Source: Exobacillus caeni (GTDB lineage: Bacteria; Bacillota; Bacilli; Bacillales; Guptibacillaceae). From it: DNA of 64,000 nt. Positions 54,110 to 61,909 of this stretch are shown here, piece by piece. The position numbers and the translations under genes are program-made. The notes under the pieces are model-generated. The model was not told where the DNA came from, made no database searches, and worked only from the letters and a program-made list of their open reading frames with translations. Each line of letters starts with the position of its first letter. Position 1 is the first letter of the stretch. The DNA lies in NCBI RefSeq assembly GCF_005747095.1, contig NZ_SWLG01000004.1, positions 62,001-126,000 of the forward strand, in the 5' to 3' direction.

Positions 54110-54379
54110 AATACTTAAACGCATAAAAGCATAAAAGTGTAAAAGTGACATGTGAATATTATAAAAGCAAAGAAGTATAGAAGTAATCGTTATTCTACAG
54201 CAAGCAGAGACTTAGTGGATGGTGTGAACTAAGGGGAATAGATGATGAATTTTCATATATGGAGCATGGCCACAGGCCCGGTGATTCTTCATCGTTAAAA
54301 TTATGAGTTGGTCCTTAGTGTCAATTAGGGTGGTACCGCGGAATTTCCGTCCCTTCATTTCCGAAGGGGCTTTTTTTGT
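54110..54379 (+). promoter_or_regulatory. T-box leader, probably tRNA-Phe responsive
   Basis: The conserved T-box sequence AGGGTGGTACCGCGG lies at 54327-54341, followed by the terminator CCCTTC/GAAGGGG plus TTTTTTT. Stem I is visible: CTTAG/CTAAG (54211-54215 and 54229-54233) closing a GGATGGTGTGAA loop, and ATCGTTATTC paired with GAATAGATGAT. The specifier loop has AGTA on the left and GAATTTTCA (54247-54255) on the right, reading UUU or UUC, both Phe. The UGGU in the antiterminator calls for a tRNA with discriminator base A, which fits tRNA-Phe and not tRNA-Trp. Confidence 0.8.
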
Positions 54380-54589
54380 GGAATAAATGTTATGCAGGGT
54401 ATAAAACTCCTAAATATTTTGCAGTGGAAAAAATCAAGGAAGTACTCGGATAATCCATTTTTCATGGGGGAGACCCCCGTTACTAAACTCTCTGATTCTA
54501 TTATTTCCAATAGTATTTTAAGCAAATAAAAACGGTGAAATACCTTCAATTTCTAAAATATAAAATATTATAAATTGTTAGACTATTCG
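54380..54589. other. Gap between T-box terminator and second promoter
   Basis: No gene with a ribosome site. One frame (about 54391-54449) reads AGYKTPKYFAVEKIKEVLG and stop, which could be the tail of a lost gene, possibly an acyl-CoA ligase; this is weak. A CATGGGGGAGACCCCCGT palindrome lies at 54463-54480. Confidence 0.3.
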
Positions 54590-54638
54590 TTGACATTCGT
54601 TTAGTTCCAATGATAATATAACGATAAAATAACGCTAT
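54590..54638 (+). promoter_or_regulatory. Second importer promoter with shared operator motif, site 2
   Basis: TTGACA (54590-54595), 18 bases, TAATAT (54614-54619), followed at once by AACGATAAAATAACGCTAT (54620-54638). About 90 bases before the importer's first gene. Confidence 0.75.
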
Positions 54639-54728
54639 TTAGTTAATTTGATATATAAAGGGGTGAAAGTAATCCATTTATACAAATAGAATTGGCAGAG
54701 AATCTATTAAATATAAGGGGGAACAGGG

Positions 54729-55751
54729 ATGTTAAGAGGTTGGAAAAAGCTTGTAGGTGTATCGATAATCAGTGTTATGGCTTTAGCGGGTTGTGGAAGC
54801 AACAACGCTTCAACAAATAGTGACTCCGGCAGTGCCGGCGGCGGGGAAAGTGATGGAAAAACCTATACAGTAGGAGTATCACAGTTCGTTGAACACCCTT
54901 CCCTTGATGCGGCGTTTGAGGGCTTTAAGAAAGGCCTTGAGGATAACGGTTTAAAAGAAGGGGATAACGTTGAATACGATGTGCAAAATGCACAGGCAGA
55001 CATGAACAACACCAACACCATTGCTAAAAACCTGGTAGGGGATAAGGTCGATCTTATCTTTGCTAATGCCACGCCGAGTGCACAGGCGGCATTAAATGCA
55101 ACACAGGACATACCGATCGTATTTACTTCCGTTACAGATCCGGTTGGAGCAAAGCTGGTAGAATCTTTTGATAAACCGGGTCCAAATATTACTGGAACAA
55201 CAGATACACACCCAGATGCGATTCCAAACACCATTAAGTTCATCGCAGATGAATTTGACGCAAAAACGGTAGGTATGATTTATAACGCTGGAGAACAAAA
55301 CTCTGTTGCCCAGGTAGACATTGTTAAAAAGGCAATGGAAGGGACAGGATTAAAAGCTGTTGAGAAGAGCGTCTCCACTTCTGCTGAAGTTAAGCAGGCT
55401 GCTGAAGCCCTTGTAGGAAAAGCGGATGTGATCTACATCATTACAGACAACACTGTCGTATCGGCTCTTGAGTCAGTTATCAGCGTTGCATATGATAATG
55501 ACATTCCGATGTTTGCCGGAGAACTTGATTCTGTGGAAAGAGGAGCTTTTGCAGCTTACGGATTCGATTACGCTGACATTGGTTATGAAGCAGGCGTTAT
55601 GGCGGCTCAGATCCTAAAAGGCGAAAAAACGGCTGATCAGTTAGAAGTTCAGCATCCTCAAAACTTGAAGCTTGTGATCAACAAGGAAGCGGCAAAAGAA
55701 ATGGGAATCGAGATCAAGCCTGAGTGGGAAGACAAGGCGGAAATCAAATAA
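54729..55751 (+). CDS. ABC transporter binding lipoprotein (TrpX/ABC_sub_bind family), probable aromatic amino acid importer
   Basis: The 340-residue lipoprotein has a lipobox ending in LAGC (Cys22) and a Ser/Gly-rich linker. The two-lobed domain from about residue 45 carries VGVSQFVEHPSLD, FANATPSAQAAL, PIVFTSVTDPVGAKLV and the TGTTD loop. These mark the ABC_sub_bind family that includes TrpX of the TrpXYZ tryptophan importers. The Phe-type T-box and the phenylalanine genes downstream make L-phenylalanine a likely ligand. AAGGGGG precedes the ATG. Confidence 0.85.
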   Translation: MLRGWKKLVGVSIISVMALAGCGSNNASTNSDSGSAGGGESDGKTYTVGVSQFVEHPSLDAAFEGFKKGLEDNGLKEGDNVEYDVQNAQADMNNTNTIAKNLVGDKVDLIFANATPSAQAALNATQDIPIVFTSVTDPVGAKLVESFDKPGPNITGTTDTHPDAIPNTIKFIADEFDAKTVGMIYNAGEQNSVAQVDIVKKAMEGTGLKAVEKSVSTSAEVKQAAEALVGKADVIYIITDNTVVSALESVISVAYDNDIPMFAGELDSVERGAFAAYGFDYADIGYEAGVMAAQILKGEKTADQLEVQHPQNLKLVINKEAAKEMGIEIKPEWEDKAEIK

Positions 55752-55823
55752 TACAACAGGTCGAGGGTTCGAAGAGAAGCAGGCCTTCTTTTCGGGCCCT
55801 TAGTTGTGAGGGGAGGACATAAC

Positions 55824-56855
55824 ATGATTACAGCATTATTCGGGGCAGTAGAATCAGGTGTCATTTACGCTATTATGGCTCTAGGAGTTTATCTCTCATT
55901 TCGGATTTTGGATTTCCCGGACTTAACTGTTGACGGAAGCTTTGTAACAGGAGCTGCGATTGCAGCGATCATGATAGTGAATGGACAAAATCCTTTTCTG
56001 GCGACTTTCGTAGCAGTTATCGCAGGCTTTCTTGCAGGGTGTGTGACAGGATTGCTGCATACGAAAGGAAAAATAAATCCCCTGCTTTCCGGGATCCTGA
56101 TGATGATTGCCCTTTATTCTATCAACCTCCGTATTATGGGAAGGTCGAATGTGCCATTATTGAACGAAGAATCTTTTTTTACGAAAATAGAAGGTGTATG
56201 GGCTTCTATGGGACTTGATAACCTGTTCAACAGTATCGGATCTGCTATCGGATTAGGCGAAAGTTTGCCGGCTACCTGGTCTGTACTGTTCAGCATGATT
56301 ATTCTTACGATTATTATTAAAATCTTAACGGATATGTTCTTGAAAACACAGGTCGGCCTGGCTTTAAGGGCGACCGGGGACAACAAACGGATGATCAGAA
56401 GCTTTTCAGCGAACACTGATCAACTTACGATTTTAGGACTTGGACTATCCAATGCCCTGGTAGCGCTTTCAGGGGCTTTGATCGCGCAATACGGATCCTT
56501 TGCAGACGTCGGTATGGGTATCGGTATGATTATTATCGGTCTTGCTTCCGTTATCATTGGAGAAGCGATTTTTGGAACAAGGACGATCGCGGTAACCACC
56601 TTTGCGGTAATCGGAGGGGCTGTTATTTATCGAATCGTTGTGACGCTTGCATTACGAGTTGATTTTCTCGAAACAGGAGATATGAAGTTAATCACGGCTA
56701 CCATCGTTGTTTTATCCTTGATCGTTCCAAAAATGGTGGACGCCCAGAAGGAAAAATCTCGAAAGCGCAAACGACAATCTGAAAGGCTCCAGGAAGCTAC
56801 AGCGAAGGGAGAGGAAGAATATGCTGCAACTAAATCGGATTCACAAAGTATTTAA
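55824..56855 (+). CDS. ABC transporter permease (TrpY-like)
   Basis: A 343-residue branched-chain-type permease with eight or nine helices and a charged 30-residue C-terminal tail. The coupling region reads LRATGDNKRMIRSFSANTDQ (about residues 186-205). The start is ATG 55824 behind GGGGAGGAC. It overlaps the ATPase gene by 35 bases, so the two are tightly coupled. Confidence 0.85.
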   Translation: MITALFGAVESGVIYAIMALGVYLSFRILDFPDLTVDGSFVTGAAIAAIMIVNGQNPFLATFVAVIAGFLAGCVTGLLHTKGKINPLLSGILMMIALYSINLRIMGRSNVPLLNEESFFTKIEGVWASMGLDNLFNSIGSAIGLGESLPATWSVLFSMIILTIIIKILTDMFLKTQVGLALRATGDNKRMIRSFSANTDQLTILGLGLSNALVALSGALIAQYGSFADVGMGIGMIIIGLASVIIGEAIFGTRTIAVTTFAVIGGAVIYRIVVTLALRVDFLETGDMKLITATIVVLSLIVPKMVDAQKEKSRKRKRQSERLQEATAKGEEEYAATKSDSQSI

Positions 56856-57615
56856 CGAGGGAACCCTTGATGAAAAAGTGGCATTAGACGATATTCAGCT
56901 CCATCTTGAACCTGGAGATTTTGTCACGGTAATCGGTAGTAATGGAGCCGGAAAGTCAACTCTTATGAACATGATATCGGGTGTCTTAACGCCTGATATA
57001 GGAAAGGTTTTCATTGACGGAAAAGATGTTACTTCCCTTCCTGAATACAAGCGGTCTTCGTTTATTGGCAGGGTTTTTCAAGATCCGATGGCAGGTACAG
57101 CCCCAACGATGACAATAGAAGAAAATCTGGCGATGGCTTACAATAGAGACAAAAAAAGAACGTTGCGAAAAGGCGTAACGAAAAAACTGCGACACAGCTT
57201 TCAGGAATACCTGGAATCTTTGCACCTTGGCCTTGAAGACAGGCTTAACGCTAAAGTTGGATTGCTGTCAGGAGGAGAAAGGCAAGCGTTATCTTTATTG
57301 ATGGCAACTTTCACTGAACCCAAAATTCTCCTCCTTGATGAGCATACAGCGGCACTCGATCCATCCAGAGCGGAACTGATCACTAACTTAACGAAAGAAA
57401 TCGTAGCAAAATATAATCTGACAACACTCATGGTTACCCACAATATGCAGCAGGCACTCGACCTTGGAAACAGGCTGATCATGATGGACAAAGGCCAGAT
57501 CATTCTTGAAGTATCAGGCGAAGAAAAACAGGAGCTGACAATCGAAAACCTCCTGAACGAATTCCAAAGAATACGAGGATCCAAAATGGCAAGCGACCGC
57601 GCTTTGCTGGGATAA
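56821..57615 (+). CDS. ABC transporter ATPase (TrpZ-like)
   Basis: A 264-residue ATPase with Walker A GSNGAGKST, signature LSGGERQAL, Walker B ILLLDEHTAALDP (with His instead of the usual Pro after the catalytic Glu) and H-loop VTHNMQQ. It completes the three-gene importer and is followed by a strong terminator. Confidence 0.87.
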   Translation: MLQLNRIHKVFNEGTLDEKVALDDIQLHLEPGDFVTVIGSNGAGKSTLMNMISGVLTPDIGKVFIDGKDVTSLPEYKRSSFIGRVFQDPMAGTAPTMTIEENLAMAYNRDKKRTLRKGVTKKLRHSFQEYLESLHLGLEDRLNAKVGLLSGGERQALSLLMATFTEPKILLLDEHTAALDPSRAELITNLTKEIVAKYNLTTLMVTHNMQQALDLGNRLIMMDKGQIILEVSGEEKQELTIENLLNEFQRIRGSKMASDRALLG

Positions 57616-57627
57616 TAGAGAAAAGAG

Positions 57628-57661
57628 CAGCATATCGCCAGGCGATATGCTGTTTTTTTTA
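57628..57661 (+). terminator. Terminator of the importer operon
   Basis: CAGCATATCGCC (57628-57639) and GGCGATATGCTG (57641-57652) are exact complements, followed by nine T bases. Confidence 0.92.
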
Positions 57662-57703
57662 TGTATGTGGAAACAGGCGGAGGGAGCGGCCATGTGGGTA
57701 GAA

Positions 57704-57890
57704 GAGGTCATCTGTTCCGTTATTTGTGACAAAATGGCCTGTATTAAAAATTAACGGTCATCTGTTCCGCTATTACTCTATTAACCCTGTTATTTGCGGC
57801 TTTTTTAAATGAATAGAGGAACAGATGACCTATAAATTCTCCCAACCATCGCTTAAACAACAAATAGAGGAATAAATGACCTATAATTTT
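57704..57890. repeat. Nested inverted-repeat element (GGTCATCTGTTCCGC family), copy 2
   Basis: The outer arms GAGGTCATCTGTTCCG (57704-57719) and its imperfect complement ending ATGACCTATAATTTT (to 57890) enclose an inner pair: GGTCATCTGTTCCGC (57756-57770) and AGGAACAGATGACC (57817-57830). One copy seems to have inserted into another. The related element is at 24328-24413. Confidence 0.75.
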
Positions 57891-57910
57891 GCTCCCCAGC
57901 ATCCCCTCCA

Positions 57911-58077
57911 AAAGGTTTTACGAAGACCACGAAGCGAAACATCTTTGCTCTCCCCAAAAAGAAGATTACCAAATCTTCTTTACAAAAGCGAAGCGACCAG
58001 ACTCGTTGTGATCTCAGCAGCGTCATGCTCGCATGTAAGATGCTGAGATCACAAAAGAGTCGCCCGGGAGAGCAAAA
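57911..58077 (+). repeat. Structured interspersed repeat, copy C
   Basis: First hairpin AAAGAAGATT / AATCTTCTTT; linker AAGCGAAGCGACC; long second hairpin TTGTGATCTCAGCA / TGCTGAGATCACAA whose loop contains CATGCTCGCATGTAAG; outer arms TTTGCTCTCCC / GGGAGAGCAAA, exact over 11 bases. Copy A has the same plan with different stem bases. Confidence 0.75.
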
Positions 58078-58162
58078 AAGTAGTAGTGCTCGTACCCTCC
58101 CAACCTCCCCATCATTGCAACGCGTCACAACGTCAGTAAAGTTCAAATTTTGTGACAACTAA

Positions 58163-58210
58163 TTGACGATTATTTTACGAAATGATATTATAGCGTTAAT
58201 TAAACGTCAT
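58163..58210 (+). promoter_or_regulatory. Dehydrogenase operon promoter and shared operator motif, site 3
   Basis: TTGACG (58163-58168), 17 bases, TATTAT (58186-58191), followed at once by AGCGTTAATTAAACGTCAT (58192-58210). Confidence 0.8.
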
Positions 58211-58253
58211 ATATTTTATTCATTATATCGAGGATAGTCATAGGAGGTACGGC

Positions 58254-58652
58254 ATGAAACCTGGAATGGAAATCGGCCAAAAGGCTACCATTTATGCGAC
58301 AGTCACACCAGACATGTTTGCACAATTTGAAGGAAACGTTGTTCACCCGGCCTATTCTACCGTTTCGATGGTCTATCATATGGAATGGGCAGCAAGACAG
58401 ATCATCCTGCCTTATCTGGAAGACCATGAAGAAGGTATCGGAGGCGGTGTCACAGCTTCACATAATAACCCAACTCCTGCAGGTGCTGAAATTAAGGTAA
58501 CGGCAACTTTAACAAAGCTAAAAGGAAAAGCTGTTATCTGTGACGTAGAGGTGTTTAACGGTGACATACTGGTTGGAAAAGGGGAAGTCACCCAGTTCAT
58601 TCTACCTAAAGAAGCTATAAAGAAAAAGTTGGATGAATTAAGTGTTTCATAA
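58254..58652 (+). CDS. Hot-dog thioesterase, FlK-like
   Basis: The 132-residue hot-dog protein resembles fluoroacetyl-CoA thioesterase FlK. Thr36, Glu44 and His70 (YSTVSMVYHMEW and TASHNN) have the same spacing as the FlK triad Thr42-Glu50-His76. Fluoroacetate resistance is unlikely here. As first gene of the phenylalanine dehydrogenase/2-oxoacid dehydrogenase operon, it may hydrolyse excess phenylacetyl-CoA or dead-end CoA esters, releasing CoA, as PaaI does elsewhere; this role is inferred. AGGAGGT precedes the ATG. Confidence 0.8.
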   Translation: MKPGMEIGQKATIYATVTPDMFAQFEGNVVHPAYSTVSMVYHMEWAARQIILPYLEDHEEGIGGGVTASHNNPTPAGAEIKVTATLTKLKGKAVICDVEVFNGDILVGKGEVTQFILPKEAIKKKLDELSVS

Positions 58653-58694
58653 GGGTTTTTTTGAAAGCGATTTCATAGACAGGGGGTGAAAGCT

Positions 58695-59795
58695 TTGTTT
58701 GATCGTATTAATGAGCATGAACAGGTAATGTTCTGTAACGATCCTGAAACAGGGCTTAAGGCAATTATAGCTATACATAATACGACGTTAGGTCCGGCGC
58801 TTGGCGGCTGCCGGATGAGACCATATAAAACGGTGGATGATGCACTGGAAGATGTATTGAGGCTCTCAAAAGGAATGACATATAAATGTGCTGCAGCTGA
58901 TGTAGACTTTGGAGGCGGAAAGGCGGTTATTATCGGGGATCCGTTAAGTGACAAAAGTCCTGAATTGTTCAGAGCTTTTGGACAGTTCGTGGAGTCCTTA
59001 AACGGAAGGTTCTATACCGGAACCGACATGGGAACAACGCCCGAAGACTTTGTTCACGCCTTGAAAGAAACAAATTGCATTGTAGGAGTTCCAGAGGAGT
59101 ATGGCGGAAACGGAGATTCCTCCGTACCAACAGCTAAGGGTGTAATTTACGGGCTTGAAGCCACAAACAAAATGATTTATGGCACTACTTCTCTTGAAGG
59201 AAGGGCATATGCCATCCAGGGACTTGGAAAGGTTGGCTTTAAAGTAGCGGAAACACTTCTTGAATTCGGGGCAGACCTTTATGTGACAGATATTAACGAA
59301 GCTGCGGTCAATAATCTTTTGATGAAGGCGGAATCTCTTAACGGAAGAGTAAGAGCAGTGGAAGGAAAAGAGATTTACCGAACAGATGCAGATGTCTTTG
59401 TTCCGTGTGCGCTTGGCGGAGTTATCAACGATGAAACGATCGAATTGTTGAGGGTAAAAGCAATAGCTGGATCTGCAAACAACCAGTTGCTTGAAACACG
59501 GCATGGAGACTTGTTAAAAGAAAAAGGAATCTTATATGCACCCGACTATATCGTTAACAGCGGCGGTTTGATCCAGGTAGCAGACGAACTGTATACGCCA
59601 AATAAACAAAGAGTGTTACAAAAGACAAGAGCAATCTATGATACGTTGCTTGAAATCTACCAACAGGCCGAGAAACGAAATGTTTCTACGGTGATTGCCG
59701 CAAACCAATTTTGTGAGGACCGAATCGAACGCAGAAAAAGACGGAACAGCTTTTTTAATCATGCAAAGCCTGCAAAATGGGCGATTCGGAGTTAA
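58695..59795 (+). CDS. L-phenylalanine dehydrogenase
   Basis: The enzyme deaminates L-Phe oxidatively to phenylpyruvate with NAD. The 366-residue protein belongs to the Glu/Leu/Phe/Val dehydrogenase family; catalytic lysines are Lys64 (GMTYKCAAA) and Lys76 ([11 protein letters not shown]). Segments [29 protein letters not shown] and GDSSVPTA match phenylalanine dehydrogenase of Lysinibacillus sphaericus as I recall it. [12 protein letters not shown] has the Leu typical of Phe enzymes where Leu enzymes have Val. The TTG at 58695 is six bases behind AGGGGGTG; a GTG at 58686 overlaps that site. Confidence 0.87.
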   Translation: MFDRINEHEQVMFCNDPETGLKAIIAIHNTTLGPALGGCRMRPYKTVDDALEDVLRLSKGMTYKCAAADVDFGGGKAVIIGDPLSDKSPELFRAFGQFVESLNGRFYTGTDMGTTPEDFVHALKETNCIVGVPEEYGGNGDSSVPTAKGVIYGLEATNKMIYGTTSLEGRAYAIQGLGKVGFKVAETLLEFGADLYVTDINEAAVNNLLMKAESLNGRVRAVEGKEIYRTDADVFVPCALGGVINDETIELLRVKAIAGSANNQLLETRHGDLLKEKGILYAPDYIVNSGGLIQVADELYTPNKQRVLQKTRAIYDTLLEIYQQAEKRNVSTVIAANQFCEDRIERRKRRNSFFNHAKPAKWAIRS

Positions 59796-59827
59796 GACAA
59801 ATTTACGGGAAAAAGAGGGGTGTCGGT

Positions 59828-60904
59828 ATGAATACAAGCATAGAAAGCCAGTTTCCGACCTATCAAATTATTGATGGAGAGGGAAATATGGTCAATGACG
59901 ACTATAAATCGGAAATAACAGAAGAGCTTGCCCGGAAGTTTTACGAGAAAATGATCTTTGCAAGGTTGTTTGACCGTAAAGGTGTAAATCTTCAACGGCA
60001 GGGAAGAATCGGAACTTATGTGCCGTTCGAGGGGCAGGAGGCAGCACAAATCGGAAGTGCGCTTGCATTAGAAGACGGAGACTGGATGTTCCCGACCTAT
60101 CGTGACCACGGTGCAACATCAGCTTTTGGCCATTCATTGAAAAATATCTTTTTATATTGGAGAGGATTTATTGAAGGCTGTGTTCCGCCGGAAGGAAAGA
60201 ATATTTTTCCTCCTGCAGTGCCGATTGCGTCTCAAATCCTCCATGCAACGGGAACCGCTTGGGCTGACAAGAAAAAGGGTAACGATCGCGTTTCTCTAGT
60301 TTACTTTGGAGATGGAGCAACTTCTGAAGGGGATTTTCACGAAGGGTTAAACTTTGCGAGCGTCTTTAATGTTCCTGCAATCTTTTTTAACCAGAATAAC
60401 GGGTTTGCGATCAGCCTCCCGATCAATAAGCAAATGAAGTCTAAAACGATAGCTCAAAAAGCTTTAGCTTATGATATTCCTGGCGTTCGAGTAGATGGTA
60501 ACGATATTTTCGCCGTTTACTTTGAAACAAAGAAAGCTGTAGATAGAGCCCGGAACGGCGAAGGTCCATCTTTAATAGAAGCATTAACATGGCGATACGG
60601 TGCACACACGACAACAGATGACCCAACAAAATACCGTGACCAGCATGAAAGCCATGAACGCCGTGAAAAATATGATCCGATGACAAGGCTGGAGAAATTC
60701 ATGCAAAAGCAAGGATACTGGGATGAAGAATGGGCCGAAGAGGTGCAAAAAGATGCATCACGCCGTCTGGATGAAGCGGTAGAGGAAATGGAAAAAGTGG
60801 AAAAATCCGACGAAGCGGTTATGTTCGATTATGTGTTTGGCACTGATGTTTGGCCTGTTGAGGAGCAAAAACAAGCATTCTTTGCAGACAGGAGTGAAAG
60901 ATAA
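59828..60904 (+). CDS. 2-oxoacid dehydrogenase E1 alpha subunit
   Basis: The 358-residue E1 alpha holds the thiamine diphosphate motif GDGATSEGDFHEGLN to NQNNGFAIS (about residues 160-190) and the phosphorylation-loop-like region YGAHTTTDDPTKYR. With E1 beta it decarboxylates a 2-oxoacid and passes the acyl group to lipoyl-E2. It resembles PdhA and BkdAA. The phenylalanine dehydrogenase just upstream suggests phenylpyruvate as substrate, giving phenylacetyl-CoA; that is inference. ATG 59828 follows GAGGGG; 17 upstream in-frame codons overlap the previous gene's end without a site. Confidence 0.88.
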   Translation: MNTSIESQFPTYQIIDGEGNMVNDDYKSEITEELARKFYEKMIFARLFDRKGVNLQRQGRIGTYVPFEGQEAAQIGSALALEDGDWMFPTYRDHGATSAFGHSLKNIFLYWRGFIEGCVPPEGKNIFPPAVPIASQILHATGTAWADKKKGNDRVSLVYFGDGATSEGDFHEGLNFASVFNVPAIFFNQNNGFAISLPINKQMKSKTIAQKALAYDIPGVRVDGNDIFAVYFETKKAVDRARNGEGPSLIEALTWRYGAHTTTDDPTKYRDQHESHERREKYDPMTRLEKFMQKQGYWDEEWAEEVQKDASRRLDEAVEEMEKVEKSDEAVMFDYVFGTDVWPVEEQKQAFFADRSER

Positions 60905-61899
60905 TGACAGTAGCGATTAATACGAAAAAGATGACGCTTGTTCAAGCTGTGACTGATGGTCTGCGGACGATGCTAGAAGAGGATGAACGTGTTTTACTCC
61001 TTGGGGAAGATGTAGGGGTGAACGGAGGTGTGTTCCGTGCAACTGACGGGTTATGCGAAGCTTTTGGAGAAGAAAGGGTCATCGATACCCCGCTTGCAGA
61101 ATCCGGAATCGTCGGAACCTCAATAGGACTTGCGATGAATGGATTTATTCCGATAGTGGAAATTCAATTTCTGGGCTTCATCTACCCTGCGTTCAACCAG
61201 ATCATGACACATGCAACAAGGATCCGGGCACGTACAAAAGGTCGTTTTACCGTTCCGATGGTTATCCGCGCTCCGTATGGTGCAGGCGTGAGGGCTCCAG
61301 AGATCCATAGTGACAGCGCAGAAGCACTTTTCACCCATATGCCCGGGATTAAAGTTGTTGTTCCTTCGAACCCATACGATGCGAAAGGGCTTCTCATCGC
61401 AAGTATTGAAGATCCTGATCCCGTTCTGTTTCTAGAGCCGATGAAAATATACCGGGCTGGAAAAGGCGAAGTTCCTGAAGGCAAATATACGGTAGAAATC
61501 GGAAAAGGGAACCGTTTAAAAGAAGGAGAAGATGTTAGCATTTTTGCCTGGGGAGCAATGGTGAAAGTAGCGATGGATGCTGCTGAAAAAATGGAAGAAA
61601 AAGGGGTAAGTTGTGACGTTATCGATCTTCGGACCCTGTATCCGCTGGACAAAGACATTATTGCAGAAACCGTCCAAAAAACAGGGCGAGCAGTGATTGT
61701 CCATGAAGCGCCGTTATCCGGAGGAGTTGGAAGCGATATCGTTTCTCTTATCAACGATACTTCTTTCCTATATATGAGAGCGCCGATCGAACGTGTGGCA
61801 GGATTCGATACGCCGATGCCGTTCTTTAACTTAGAAGATGACTATATACCGGACAGCACGAGAGTACAAAAGGCAATCGAAAAAGCTGTTTCTTTTTAG
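60904..61899 (+). CDS. 2-oxoacid dehydrogenase E1 beta subunit
   Basis: The 331-residue E1 beta subunit has the family segments LLGEDVGVNGGVFRAT, DTPLAESGIVGTSIGLAMNG, EIQFLGFIYPAFNQI and RAPYGAGVRAPEIHS. Its start codon overlaps the E1 alpha stop by one base, so the two chains are made together. It would form the alpha2beta2 decarboxylase. Confidence 0.9.
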   Translation: MTVAINTKKMTLVQAVTDGLRTMLEEDERVLLLGEDVGVNGGVFRATDGLCEAFGEERVIDTPLAESGIVGTSIGLAMNGFIPIVEIQFLGFIYPAFNQIMTHATRIRARTKGRFTVPMVIRAPYGAGVRAPEIHSDSAEALFTHMPGIKVVVPSNPYDAKGLLIASIEDPDPVLFLEPMKIYRAGKGEVPEGKYTVEIGKGNRLKEGEDVSIFAWGAMVKVAMDAAEKMEEKGVSCDVIDLRTLYPLDKDIIAETVQKTGRAVIVHEAPLSGGVGSDIVSLINDTSFLYMRAPIERVAGFDTPMPFFNLEDDYIPDSTRVQKAIEKAVSF

Positions 61900-61909
61900 G
61901 AGGGGGAAA

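Noticed and set aside
54255-54268. UGG in ATATATGGAGC as a Trp specifier of the T-box
   Set aside because: It falls in the lower stem rather than opposite the AGTA strand, and UGGU in the antiterminator does not match the G discriminator of tRNA-Trp.
54391-54449. Peptide-like frame AGYKTPKYFAVEKIKEVLG after the T-box terminator
   Set aside because: It resembles the tail of an acyl-CoA ligase only loosely, has no start and runs out of the terminator hairpin; kept only as a note.
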